Shown: positions 1 through 11,496, counted from the stretch's first letter. The stretch: 64,000 nucleotides of DNA from Isoetes taiwanensis (GCA_021234155.1 JAJEKV010000015.1:8741046-8805045), one strand, 5' to 3'. Numbers and translations are program-made. The notes: generated from the letters alone by a model not told the origin.

Positions 1-129
1 AGAATCCAAAACAAAATTTGGATAGTGAACTGAATGCAGTCGTGTCAAAGCAAGTACCAATGCCACATACATGATTTTTTTTTTTTTTTGTATTTTTCTT
101 TCGTCTTCCTCATTTCAATTATGTTACAG

Positions 130-987
130 AGATAAATGCTATTGCAAGTCATCACAAAGAGTTGTTTTAGGAGGGAAAATTAATTTTCCTATGACTCATG
201 CTGCACGTGATCCCGCACCAGGCAAAAGTTTTGCTACTGAACATGAGCCACAGGTGGATGCAGGTGATGAAGTTGACAAAGAAAGCCCGGATCCTGAACA
301 AGATGCAAGCTGTTCGTCAAGTTCAATACAATCTCAACCAAGAAAAACCAAGAGGTTAACTGAAATTCTCCTTGTTCTAGACTTTAATGGGGTTTTGGGA
401 AAGTTTTATGACTTGAAAGAGAGGATCCCTGCATCGGCCGAGCCAGAAGTGACCGTCCAGAAATTGAATCTTCAAAAGGCAGCAGTTTCCAGGTTTGGAT
501 TACAGGAGTTCTTAGAATGGTGTTTTTCAAAATTTGAGATTGCATTGTGGTCCAGCATGACTAAGAGTAATGCTGACTTGTTGGTGAGAAAGTTGCTGCA
601 GGAATATAAGGGCAGATTTCTTTTTATTTGGAATCAGGACGACTCCACCAACACAAAGTTAAAAGTGGTTAATAAGCCAATTTTCCTTAGGGATCTGTTC
701 AAAATGTACCAGAAATACTGGAAATACCAAGTGAAAAACACATTCTTGATAGATGACAGCAGATATAAGGGTTTTGCCAACCAGCCAAACACCATGATAT
801 GTCCAAATAGTTTTGCTCTGGACAGATTGGATTCCAATTTCCTTTTGGAGCAACTCAAAGGCTGGAAAGGCTTTTGGCTGCAGAAAGTGCGCCTGCTTAT
901 GTGAAGGAAAATCAAATGTGGAACATGTGGGATTCTGAAGAGGCGCGCAACTACATGAAAATATTCGACAAGTATTTTCATAAATGA
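130..987 (+). CDS. FCP1/HAD-family phosphatase-like protein, last exon (5' partial, one frameshift)
   Basis: Terminal exon of a gene whose 5' part lies outside the window. A T-rich tract ends in an AG acceptor at 128-129, so translation from the upstream ATG at 71 is not credible. After a low-complexity Ser/Asp/Glu-rich linker comes an FCP1 homology (HAD) domain. Its motif I reads LDFNGV, with Asn where CTD phosphatases have the second Asp; as I recall the family, plant FCP1-domain proteins of the C1271.03c type also have DxNG here. Later motifs are LWSS (motif II region) and LIDDS (acidic motif III/IV region). The reading frame breaks at 859-862: one missing base after GG restores a continuous tail (LERLLAAES, AYVKENQMW, IFDKYFHK) ending at TGA 985-987. 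Catalytic activity is doubtful because of the Asn. Whether the frameshift is real or a sequence error is unknown. Confidence 0.75.
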
Positions 988-2516
988 ATCTTGTAAAACT
1001 CTTTGAAAGTCAATATAAGTAAAAAAAATTCTATGATATCTGTTGTACTTTTTCAATTTAAAATATTTGAATGGATTGTGAGCAAATGTTCTCATGTATG
1101 TTTAGAACTAGAGATGATAGAGCTTCGGCAATGTCTATCTATCTAAAGCTACGTACACATTTAAAAGTGGTTGAGTGGAACTGAAACTGTCATGATTAGC
1201 TTCACCGACATCAAATTTTTGGAAGCTGATATACAGTGGTTTAATGATCAATTGATTCCTCTTCTCAAGGCGGTATTTTCATCTGATTTGTGATCATCAG
1301 GATTGTGCCATCATATGCATGTGTTTGTAGATACATGGAATACTACTTGATGCTCCAAGGAATGAGCCATCCCTTTCATTTCCTTGACCCTTTTTTTCAC
1401 TCGACACTGTCCAAGGACACAAATAGTTACAAACCAATAAGAAAACATGTGAATCTGGATAAGTGCTAGTACGTGTTTTTGCCTCCTGTGATGGACATCA
1501 GCAACACGTTTTCGATGATCGTAAGCCGCGCGTGTCGCCGCGAGGGTATAAACGAGAATATATCACTTCCGATGGCGCTGGCTTACATGGCGTAAAGCGG
1601 ATAAATTGAGAGGTTAGTGCTTGCTCGTTGCATTTTGCTTATCACACAATGACAACAAACTTTGAATCACGTTCTCTTGGAATTGCTTGGACACAATAAT
1701 TTCAGCTTTACAACCTCAGATTTTGTGAAAATTTTCAGAACGCCTCTTCAAACCGATGGTCATTCATGTGGCCCTGTCTATGTTCGTTTATGCACAAATT
1801 TGTGAGGGGGTACTTGAAAGGAGTGAATATATTGTTGCCTAATCTAGTAAGTTAACTCAAATGCAGCAGACAAACCAAACTCTGTTATTGACAAAGTGTG
1901 GTTAACTGCAGGTTGTAAACATTTCAGACCAGAATCTAGTTGATGTTAGAGTGTTCATGCTTGGAATTTTAAGATTAGAAGCAACAAAAGCTGGAACTGA
2001 GAGGAACATGTGTATTGGGAAGTATGCAGGTCCATGAGTCACCTCGTACTTTCAAATCACTGTATATCTTTCTTATGTACATAATTATCACTATAACCGC
2101 GACTCATTTGAATGCAAATTCATATTCAATTATATGTTCTTTGTCACAAAATAAGGAATCAAGTATTCAAAAGAATTCAAATTCTCAAAAGAAATCAAGA
2201 CAAACTCATTTTCACAGCTGAAGCACAAAACTTCAGATGAGTTATGAAAATTACAGAATGGTTTTACATTTCATCCTCATCAGAAAGAACTTCGGGTAAA
2301 TTTTATAAAATTTTCTCCTCATCTAAAAGATCCAGCCTATATACAGCCATGTTTTAATGTTTAGTTGGTGGAATGTGAAGTCTGATTGCATAGATACGTG
2401 TTGTGAATACTATGCCTAAGGCATCTTTACTGCAAAGATCATAGCTGACGATTGATATTGCGACCTTCTTGTAATACATAACTTCTATGACACTATCACC
2501 GGCAAGGTACTATGTT
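988..2516. other. No gene seen; 3' flank of the FCP1-like gene
   Basis: AT-rich sequence without a recognisable coding exon, repeat boundary or RNA gene. The first few hundred bases probably hold the 3' untranslated region of the upstream gene. The end of the stretch is the left flank and target site of the hAT element. Confidence 0.5.
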
Positions 2517-3835
2517 CCATTGAGCAGGGTTTCCCTTAAGGGGCGAATATTCGCAAATATGCTATATTTTAATGTTTTTAAAACCATGACCACGAATGCT
2601 AAGTAGGTTCAATATTTAAATAAATTTCTAATATTAGCCAAAATTTCGACGATGGCTGCTCCCGCCCAACTCGAGCTCGCCTAGGCGACGATAGCGGTGG
2701 CTGGGCTATTCGCCTAGATCTCTATTCAAGGTTTAGGGATTTTAGAATGATTCGCCTCTTACCAGTAGTAGGGACTATTGCATTCAGATCATTCGCCTCA
2801 GCAACATATCTGGCTAAACAGTGGACACAGGTACGAATTTCAAAAATTATATCAACATCTTCGCTAATCGTTTAGATCTATTTGAACTTGGTGGAAGCCA
2901 AAGTTTGGCCTCAACAACAAATCTGGGTATTGTTTTCTGTAACAAATAGGTTGAGCTTGCTCAATTTGTGAATTATCAGACTTTGCTTAAATTTCCACGA
3001 CCCTTTTTTAAATCACAAACCCTAAAGATTTGACAAGCGAGTTCTCATTGCTCACACTGGTGGCTCTTTCTTTATTTAATGGCTACATTTAAGGGTTTGA
3101 CTCTTCTTTAAGTTGTTTTGTATTTCCTTTTCTATGTCAAATGTCCATCTCAAACTTGTACCAGAAAGCAAAGTGCATTAACTTTGCTTAACATATGCAT
3201 TGATTTGGCCCGTGCTCATGTTATTTTAATATGAAAGATGTTTTTATTTTAAGCCCAAACATATGATTATGAGCACGGTCAAATTAGAGTGCAACTTTCC
3301 TTTCTGAAGGCTAGTACACTTATATATTTCCGATATATGGTGGAGATTGTACTATTTGTTTCAACATTTGCACTATTTGTACAGAAAGCCAATCCTACAC
3401 TAGCGAAAGCATTGGACAAGATCCTGGTAAGGATTATTGCATGTGTGAACATTGACCAGTGCAGTTTAAGGGTCGGGACAAATACATTCCTGCTGGGACA
3501 AATACATTCCTGCAACAAATACACTTAAGGGGATCTCACTGCAATCTGAAATATTCAGCGCCAGAGGAGGCGTGTTGAAGATTGTAAAGCTCATTCCTCT
3601 GAAATGTTACTTTTATTTTAATGCAATATACTTTCTGAGAATCGGCAATTTTCCTTACATCACCTAGACTTGTTTAGGTTTGTGTCCAATGTTTGCTTAA
3701 TCTGAAAAATGGTTCTTTACATATCCAGGTCTTATGTTAGAAGTTATCCTATTGAGAATATCTCTGTGATTCTTACATACAAATTCAAAACACTACATTG
3801 CTTGCATGAGACTTATGTATTGCATTGCAAATGCA

Positions 3836-3891
3836 GGTTTGATGTTGACGTGCCAGGAGGTCCAGTCCTAAAAGAAAGTAACACTACTGCA
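3836..3891 (+). other. Exon-like segment inside the hAT element, unrecognised
   Basis: A short open segment (FDVDVPGGPVLKESN...) lies between a possible AG acceptor (aaatgcag) and a possible GT donor (ctg|gtaaag). It is not recognised. It could be a captured host exon or chance; the homology is unproven. Confidence 0.2.
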
Positions 3892-5564
3892 CCTGGTAAA
3901 GTTCAGACATTATTTTAAAGTTTAGGCTATTGTTTCTGTATTGTTTCTACGTGATTTATATTAAACTGCACAGAATGACATCAATGATGTGGTTCTCATG
4001 CATGTTTGAATGAAGAGCTCAAGGGCTTCCTGGCATCTCCGAGCTGGGTATGCCTGATATTATACAAGACCCATGACACACATGCCATTCTGTTGGTTTC
4101 AATATTGCCAATATGCACATGCAGCTAAATAGTTGTCAGAAAGGCATTACGCACAAAATAATTGGTTTGCACCCTTACAAGTTGGAAGGGGGCTACTAAC
4201 ATGTGGGATCAAAATAGATATGGTTCTTTAAGCATTCTGTCTGCAAAAGTGCCTTCAAGGATATCTGGATATGTGAAATATGGAACTTTGGTGCTTGAAG
4301 GTGGAATACTTGCGGTTTTACAACTATATGACCACTTACTTTCTACTGAAATAAGTAATTCCGTTTGGTGATGTGCACAAAGCAGGAACATGGGCACCTG
4401 ACCTGAATTTGGATTCAACTCGGATACCATTGTAGGCGATCCATGATGATATATACTCCAAACCCGTCATTCTAGATGAATCCACGTAGCGTAGTTCTAT
4501 CAAGTATCTACGTTAAGTCCATAGAAAGATAAAGCGGTAAAAAAAAAAAAGAAAAGAAAAAAACAAGTCCAATATCACCTCATTCTTTGCACAGGAGCTA
4601 AAGAAAGGACAAAGATCTCTTAGTTTCCTTTCAATTCCAGTTCAAATTTTTTTTATGTACATCTCTAGGGGGTTGCAATGTGGCCCTATGCTAGCTGCTT
4701 GTGAACTGATGTAATAGTTAGCCTAGTAGACCCAAGCGGTCTATTCAGACGAAATGGCTTTTTGCTGTCTCTAACAAAAAATGGAGCAATGGCATTTCTT
4801 CCATGGTTCCCAAGCTTGTATCCAACAGCTTCACTTTGCTATAATCTGGCCTCGATTTCAGACTGGTATTGCAAAAAGGTTCCGGACTTGACTCTTCCTG
4901 CAAAATAGTGCTGCGCAACTTGTTTTGAGGTAAATCATGATTTGTAACTCCTAAACATAGACAAAGAAATTGAGAATGCGTTGTTTATTTGGATATGGAG
5001 TTACATTTGAATTTTTTTTATGATAATTTATATTCTAAATGGGAAGAAATAATTCTCTGCTCAAATCCGGTTGTCTCGTTTTGTTTCAGGTTCATATTTG
5101 TAGTTGTGTTGATTTTCTATGATGATGCTACTAAGTTGAGCTAGTTTTCGATGATGATGCTACTACATACCAACCTGTCAGCTGGTCGACAATATTTTGT
5201 GATAATTAGTACGTTCCAGCAAGTATGTTTAGCCTCACTAGCTATTGCAGCAGCATTAGAACCGTGTCTGCTTCTAGGTTTACACGCAATCTAGTTTGTA
5301 GGAAATAAGTTACATGAACACATGCTTCAAAGTTGTTCCAGCAAATATGATTAGCCCTCACTAGTTGTTATTGCGACGAGGGCTTAGAAACGATGGTAGC
5401 TTCCCAAGTTTACATGCAATCCAAATTAGAAAATCCGGTGTGTATGTAAATTTTCAATATGTGATTGTCATGTGTTTTTACAATTCTTTAGTAAATATTC
5501 TTTCCAAAGCAGTTGTCATCCTCTGTAAGGTCTTTGTTATGCATGTTGCAAAAAGGTTTCTGTT

Positions 5565-5924
5565 ATGGATGTTGGAGAAGCACTATTTGCTTGGGAGATA
5601 GGTTTACAATCCTTGCGGTCAAGATTCTTGTTTGTGGTCATGCTTTTCCCTTGGACTGCAGTTAAAAATGTGCATATTTCATTTGTTAAGAACGAAAAAA
5701 TTGTGGATGAACAATGGCATGGGCCAGATGATGAAAATAGGGCCCATAATATACTACATGCAGCAGATCGTGAGTGCTTTTGTTGGTCTATTGAATCAAT
5801 GGATGGCGCTTCGTCATCACAGCAAGAATCTAGAATTCAGAACTATTGTGCTTTGCGAAATTATGCACTGAAGGTGGAGCTTTCGTCAATGAAAGTTTTC
5901 ACAGTTCGTCTTTCAATTACTTAA
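5565..5924 (+). other. 119-codon ORF inside the hAT element, unrecognised
   Basis: The longest + strand ORF inside the hAT element. The middle part is acidic and rich in H, E and D, with residues such as NEKIVDEQWHGPDDENRAH. No domain is recognised and it does not look like hAT transposase. It could be a captured gene fragment. Confidence 0.2.
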
Positions 5925-6502
5925 AAAACTTGGACTCTAAAAAACACTCATTCATTTTCTCATTAAAGTTGTTGTGCTGACCCAAATAGGTATGAGTAGT
6001 TGCAATTTTATAGGGATGTGCAGGATACATAGGCATTTGTTAGCAATAGGCTAAATGTCGTGTTAGACCATGAAATTTTCAAGTTAGTTTGCCCTATGAA
6101 GCCAAATGCATAGACAAATGTTAATATGGTTTTGGTGCAATTTTTTGTTTCAATTTAATAGTGTTTTTTGGTTATGATTTCCAAACTGTCGTATACCGGC
6201 GCTTTTTTGAAGCCCTTCTATAATTAATGTCCCCGTAGAAAATTCGCCCCAAGTATTATGTCCTAACTTCTATAAAAGGAAACATTCGCCAACAGCGCGA
6301 ACTTATAAATCATGAAATTCGCCATGTGTGCTAAATTAGACCCCTTCAAAATTTTCCTTAAGGAAAACCCTGCCATTGAGTTGGAAGTCTTTCTACACTA
6401 TCCATTTTGGTTTTATGCATATCAGAATCCAAAATTCAGCACCCTCATCACTCCCTTTCGGAACAATGGCAGCAAAATTATCACCAACTCTAAGTGCCTT
6501 TG

Positions 6503-7222
6503 CTAACATCGTGGGATTGGAGGACAACAAGGACCTGCTGGATTTATGCTCCTCAATGTCAGATGCACATTAGAAGATGGTACAATAACTTGAAGTTTCC
6601 AATCATCAACATAGTGCTTGTTCACACAATCGTCCCTCATGCCATCCAAGCAGTAGCTGCAGAAGCATGAAAATTTCCTCGTGTGCAATTGGAATGGAGA
6701 TTCAGGATTGAATGCATGTACACAATGGATATGTCTAGTGTCCAAAATCCTTTCTGCACTCCATGCTTTCTTTCTATCTATATCCTCTACCTTGACTTCC
6801 CAAAAGAACCTTTTTATATTTTTCCTCTTGTTGGTTTCAGATGAATTCATCCACTTGGATGTTCCACAAGTAAACATCTCTTCAACAACTTCTATCACTT
6901 CATGAGCATTACCCAATTTTATGTGGTTGTATTTTAATTGCAGTTGTCTTAACCATCTCTTCAACTCAGCAGCCTTGCTTTCATGTTCACCTTTCCCGTG
7001 GTTAGAACCAAAAAAATTCCACATCATATAGACTTCAGTGTCGTTTGTGTACCTAGCCATGAAGTAAAATGGTCTAGAAGCCTTGAATTTAGATGCTGCA
7101 CCATCTGAAAACACATAATGTCTCTTTGGCACCCTTCCTTTCTGCTTCAGATATTTGTGGTGCTTCATGAAGCAGTGTTGCATCCCTATCATCTTATCAG
7201 AGCTCAGAGTGCCTTCTGCTGT
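6503..7222 (-). CDS. Transposase-like protein, terminal exon/fragment (SDG...HGKG family)
   Basis: A 229-codon ORF on the - strand (first ATG at 7192); the open frame extends upstream to about 7222 where a CAG could be a splice acceptor. It shows FSDGAASKFKA, then W-N-F-F-G-S-N-H-G-K-G-E-H-E about 30 residues later. The same SDGxxxQFK ... WNFFxxxHGKGxxDG pattern occurs in uncharacterised, repetitive transposase-like proteins of animals and plants, where the acidic residues look like an RNase H-fold catalytic core. Here the usual final Asp is Glu. A Cys/His cluster (CFCSYCLDGMRDDC) follows near the C-terminus. It sits just outside the right end of the hAT element but is not part of it. Function as a transposase is inference. 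Confidence 0.45.
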   Translation of the reverse strand, partial: TAEGTLSSDKMIGMQHCFMKHHKYLKQKGRVPKRHYVFSDGAASKFKASRPFYFMARYTNDTEVYMMWNFFGSNHGKGEHESKAAELKRWLRQLQLKYNHIKLGNAHEVIEVVEEMFTCGTSKWMNSSETNKRKNIKRFFWEVKVEDIDRKKAWSAERILDTRHIHCVHAFNPESPFQLHTRKFSCFCSYCLDGMRDDCVNKHYVDDWKLQVIVPSSNVHLTLRSINPAGPCCPPIPRC

Positions 7223-7689
7223 TTAAAAATGCAATTTAAGGACCGGAGCTGCTAGACTCTACTCTCTCAAATCGATCCACGTTCTTACATATCCAAGGTT
7301 TGGATTGCATTAGAATTTAAGACAACGCCATAATCAACATAAAAATGAAACCAATCAGTGATTTACTGATATAAACCCAATTCCTTGTCATAGCTACCAG
7401 CCTTGATATGTGGGAAAAAATTTCAGGGCATTTAGCTAGCAAATGCTTTCCGGCAAGACATGATCCTAATTTTGAGTTGTTTCCATCGAATAACCAAGTT
7501 TTTGTTGTAATAATGGCCGTTGTTTACTTCCACCTCTTGAACAGCTTCCAGACCAACTGGAGGAGTTATACTCCATAAACAAGTTTGCAACAGACTCACG
7601 AGTGATTAACAATTTATTCTGCTTCGCTGCACTTGGTGTTAAAGGTGACTTTGTCACCTTGAAAACACCTTCAGCTCTTGCTATCATGG
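7223..7689. other. No gene seen
   Basis: No recognisable domain on either strand. A - strand ORF at 7466-7687 looks like chance. Confidence 0.4.
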
Positions 7690-8755
7690 ATCGAACATAT
7701 CATCATCTTCTATCTGTAAATGAGCCAAATAGCACCTTGCATTAATTGGTCTTTATACAATGACGCATGCCGATATGCAATTGCCACTGATAGACACATA
7801 CCAGCTGCTTGGATCATGCAAGTTGCTGCAAGTTTGGATGCTATTAATCCTTGCATCAAGGAATTGCGAACAATAAAGGCATTAAATGCCTCGCCTGCAA
7901 CACTCACGCTCGCAGACCCGACGACATCAGATGAAATTGCCGGTATAATGCATGCCAATGACAGTATCACAATCAAACACTGCAGCAATTTGAATGCCAA
8001 GTGACCATAAACCGGTGTTCATTAGTATCCTTGACCCTACATATGAAACACTCCAATATCCATTGTTCTTTCCATACGGAACGCCAGGATGCCATCCACA
8101 TAATGAGTACAAAATGTCTCAAATAGATTGGTATTGGACTAGACTATTGCACGAACCACGTTTCTCACTATTAGGGAGACTTTGCAATGAATATCTCGTG
8201 GATATGTACTCAAGAGTGGAAGAGGAAAGACTCAACTATATTCGCTACGTATGTTACGCATTACAATTTAACCCAACACCTAAGAAGACTTCATCGATGA
8301 CGAATGACGAGGATACTCATCGTGGAATACCGCCACCTCCTTCTTGGGCGCAAACGAGGTGCACAGTGGAAGTAGCCGACGCACTTGCACTTGCAAGGGT
8401 AAAAGGAAAGCCAACCTTATTTATAACTACGACCACTAATCCTGCCTGGCCGTAAATAAAGTCTAATTTGATGCCTGGACAAAATGCATTAGACATCCCA
8501 ATCATTGTCGCTCGAAAGCATGCCACAAACGAAAAGCAAATGACAAAGAGCATCATCCGCAGATTTTTTGGTCCGCTATCTTACATGATGCATGTCATTG
8601 AATTCCAAAAACGCGGCCTTCCACATGTGCATATTGTTGTCAAGACTGAACATGATATTCCTGTCAACATGATTGATCAACTAATTTGCGCTGAACTAGC
8701 GACAGATCCACTTGCGAGCGCAAGTCGAAAAGGGCGATGGCTCCGCCAACACTAA
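7690..8755 (+). pseudogene. Helitron RepHel N-terminal fragment (helitron-like N domain)
   Basis: Decayed N-terminal half of a Helitron Rep-helicase. The first part (7720-8004) shows NASPATLTLADP and SDEIAGIM, as in Helitron proteins. After a frameshift, 7994-8453 gives YPLFFPYGTPGCH, GRLCNEYLVDMYSRVEEERL and GKPTLFITTTTNPAWP. One in-frame TAA at 8453-8455 stands where the family has Glu after NPxWP. The same frame continues to 8755 with MPGQNALDIP, FQKRGLPHVHIVV. The HUH metal-binding pair of the Rep nickase is the HVH at 8624-8632. The catalytic tyrosines and the whole helicase half are missing, so it cannot mobilise itself. Element ends were not identified. Confidence 0.85.
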
Positions 8756-8902
8756 TTCTTGTATAAATATGATTAAAACACACATATAATAGGATTTTTT
8801 TAATAATAGTTTAACAAAGGAGACTTTTACTCCAATGCAGAAGAAAGAAAGAAACACAATATCAGTGGACGAGGTTTCCCGCCCTTCAAATTCAAATAAA
8901 GG

Positions 8903-8916
8903 CCACGTCAACGATC
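8903..8916 (+). promoter_or_regulatory. Plant histone promoter Type I element (CCACGTCANCGATC)
   Basis: CCACGTCAACGATC matches the first 14 positions of the plant histone Type I element, which joins the ACGTCA hexamer (bZIP site) to the reversed octamer GATCCGCG; the last four positions have diverged. It lies 255 bases upstream of the histone H4 start codon, on the same strand. Such elements drive S-phase and meristem expression of plant histone genes. Confidence 0.8.
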
Positions 8917-8950
8917 TTGTCAAAAGGGACAAATCCGACCGTAGACAAAA

Positions 8951-8996
8951 TCCAACGGCTAAAAATAAATAGCCGTCCAGATTTAATCTAACGGCT
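8951..8996 (+). promoter_or_regulatory. Two mitosis-specific activator (MSA) motifs in the H4 promoter
   Basis: TCCAACGGCT (8951-8960) and TCTAACGGCT (8987-8996) both fit the MSA consensus YCYAACGGYY bound by three-repeat MYB proteins. Between them AGCCGTCCAG (8971-8980) is a partly matching inverted copy. These are usually found upstream of G2/M genes rather than S-phase histone genes. Function is inferred from the match only. Confidence 0.5.
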
Positions 8997-9017
8997 GGGA
9001 AGCGCGCAAGAAGGGCC

Positions 9018-9025
9018 TACAAATA
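9018..9025 (+). promoter_or_regulatory. Probable TATA box of the H4 gene
   Basis: TACAAATA lies about 145 bases upstream of the H4 ATG and just downstream of the MSA and Type I motifs, the expected order in a plant histone promoter. The AT-rich AAAAATAAATAG at 8961-8972 is an alternative. Confidence 0.4.
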
Positions 9026-9091
9026 CTATTTCCTGGAATCCAAAGAAACAGGCACTTGTTCTTGAGCTTCCGTCTACAGGATCTGCTTGCT

Positions 9092-9482
<391 letters not shown>

Positions 9483-9559
9483 ATTTCTTCCATTCTAGTT
9501 CAAAAAACGGTGTTTTCTGAACACCACCGATTTCTTTGTATTTTACTTGCTCTGAGTTA

Positions 9560-9565
9560 AATAAA
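9560..9565 (+). terminator. Putative poly(A) signal of the H4 gene
   Basis: AATAAA about 80 bases after the H4 stop codon, followed by a T-rich stretch. Plant replication-dependent histone mRNAs are polyadenylated, so this is the expected 3' signal. Confidence 0.5.
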
Positions 9566-9569
9566 TTTT

Positions 9570-10854
9570 ATAGTTTTAATAGTCACTTAGTTCAGCTCTC
9601 TCTGATGCCTCTTGTATCAATAGAAATGGTTTTACATATGTCTTTTCTTCTGGATGTATTGCATCTTTAACAATTTTAACGTACATTGGAAATTACCGTT
9701 TTAATGCCATGAGTAGATGCACCATCATGTGTAAAGCCTTGGTTGCTTTCTTTGATGACCTGTTTTTTGTTGCTTGTTATAATTTCAGGGTTTATGTGCT
9801 GTTTATTCCGTTTGAGTTGGTTTATTTATCTGAATTTTGGAGCAGAGGTGCATTTCTGCTTTACTTCTTCCATTAGACGTCAGTCAAGCTTTGAAAGTAA
9901 AATATTTTGTTCAGGAACAAAATAAAGTGATTGTCTTCTTTAAAGTTTATTCAATACTTCTTTAGAAAGAACAAAGAAAGGGGGGGAGTAAAATGGAAAT
10001 AATGACTTCATCTGTCTAACCTTGTGCTTTATCTATTTCAAATGTGTTTTCATGTTTACCCAGTGCTTAGAAGTTGGAGATCGATTTATCCTCTTGTAAC
10101 GTTATCCGAATGATTATTTAACTATTGTTAGCTATATATGCGCCCATCAGGTAATTTTCTATCCTTTGCTTAGAGGACGTCTCCGATTTTCTTCACGTGA
10201 GCATAAAAAAGCTAGATGCATCTCACAGTTTGTGGGCTGTACCATGTTGTAGGATTAACTGTCCTTTGCATTTCAGATAATAAAAAACTCTGGCGAGGGC
10301 TCTACCTAAAACAAGAAAAAACATGAGCAGCAATTTCTGGCTGCCATCAACAGTAGGGCCATCATTTTTCTCTTTAAGACTAGAAAAACCATAAGGAGAA
10401 AAAACACTTGAATAAGAAAACAATCCTAACACAAAATCGCCCAGAACTTTCTCTGCAGAAGCTGCAAACTAAAGCGGAACAACTTTTTTCCTGCCCTGGC
10501 AACAAAATTGGCATCCTTGACACGCCCCACAAACCCATACAACAAAAGCAAAAAAAACCATATGCCAATCCGCCAATCTATGTGTGCCACGTGGCACAGA
10601 TTCTTTCCGAGAATATCAAATCAAATATCACACAATTCATTCGAAATTCCACATCCTTTGCATTCAAATCTGAGTCTGTTCAGATACATTGAAACAGACT
10701 GAAGCACTACATTTAGCCTGTTCTGAGAGCTGAAACAGACCATATAACTCAACTGAAATCCAACTGAAAAATCAGAGGCTGCAAAACTCAATAGACAAAA
10801 TCAAAATCGGAGGCTGAAAAACTCAGTAGACAAATAGATGAATCAAGAACCTGC
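9570..10854. other. No gene seen between H4 and a low-complexity tract
   Basis: AT-rich; ORFs at 9743-9925 and 10223-10702 have no recognisable domain and overlap each other on opposite strands. I see no coding signal. Confidence 0.4.
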
Positions 10855-11180
10855 TTCTAGCCACCACAAGCCCTGCTTCCGGCCCTGCTTCGCCCTTGCT
10901 TCATTCCGGCACCACATGTGCTTCATTATGACAACCCTGCTTCTGGCCATCGCCCCTGCTTCAGAAAGAACTGCTTAAAAGAAAGATCCACGGGAAAAAC
11001 TCTAACAACTCGTCCACAAAGAAATCAAGAAACCGCCCGGCCACAACCCCGCTTGCCCCTGCTTCAAGAATGAAAAAAAACTCTAAGAAAGACGCCCACG
11101 CGACAAGAAACTCTTCCGGCCCTGCTTCGCCCAAAGGAAAAACTCTAAGAAAGACGTCCACAGCAAGAAACTCTTCCAAG
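10855..11180. repeat. Low-complexity tract built on CCTGCTTC and AGAAACTCT
   Basis: CCTGCTTC recurs about ten times, alternating with AAGAAACTC-type segments and GGCCCTGCTTCGCCC. The irregular spacing suggests slippage and unequal exchange rather than coding. Short ORFs here are by-products of the repeat. Confidence 0.6.
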
Positions 11181-11496
11181 AAACTCCAAGAAGCTCGAAA
11201 AATGACAGGATAGACATAATAAACTAAAGATCCTCCACATAGGCGCTTTGCTTGAAAATGGGATCAAAAGATGGATCGGGCACATGCGCCTCAGAAAATG
11301 ACAAGAACAAGCGGATCGGAGATGCCTAGAGCCCTGGCGCCATATCGACGCCATAGCCAGAGCTCGGTCGGCCAGAGAAAAATGGTGCAGTGAAATGGTG
11401 ACGGGCACGTAAAATGCCTCCCCCCCAAATTTCACGTTACAGCAATGTTTGGTAAAGGGAATTCGGCGAAAAATTGGCCTCCACGCCACGCCGCCG

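Larger units (their letters stand above)
2525..6372. mobile_element. hAT-superfamily DNA transposon, 3848 bp, non-autonomous or decayed
   Basis: The ends are inverted repeats: CAGGGTTTCCCTTAAGG at 2525-2541 and the reverse complement of CAGGGTTTTCCTTAAGG at 6356-6372 (16 of 17 match). They are flanked by an exact 8-bp duplication CCATTGAG at 2517-2524 and 6373-6380; 8 bp and CAGGG ends are hAT hallmarks. The motif ATTCGCC clusters near both ends: 2708, 2750, 2791 and inverted at 2542 on the left; 6242, 6284 and 6317 on the right. Such subterminal repeats are the usual transposase-binding sites of hAT elements. No hAT transposase (BED finger or C-terminal dimerisation domain) is visible inside. 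The interior is mostly unrecognised and contains short exon-like ORFs (3836-3891 and 5565-5924), so it may be a non-autonomous element carrying filler or captured DNA. Confidence 0.9.

Noticed and set aside
71-129. N-terminal signal-like peptide (MIFFFFCIF...) of the FCP1-like ORF
   Set aside because: It is the translation of a T-rich intron end with an AG acceptor at 128-129, not protein.
860-862. Programmed ribosomal frameshift in the FCP1-like gene
   Set aside because: No slippery heptamer or downstream structure is apparent, and the same kind of single-base break recurs in VPS35; sequence error or mutation is simpler.
634-1095. - strand ORF of 153 codons
   Set aside because: Lies antisense to the conserved FCP1-like exon and has no recognisable domain.
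10223-11489. Several ORFs on both strands downstream of H4
   Set aside because: Overlapping, low-complexity and without domains; the 10961-11489 ORFs are products of the CCTGCTTC repeat.
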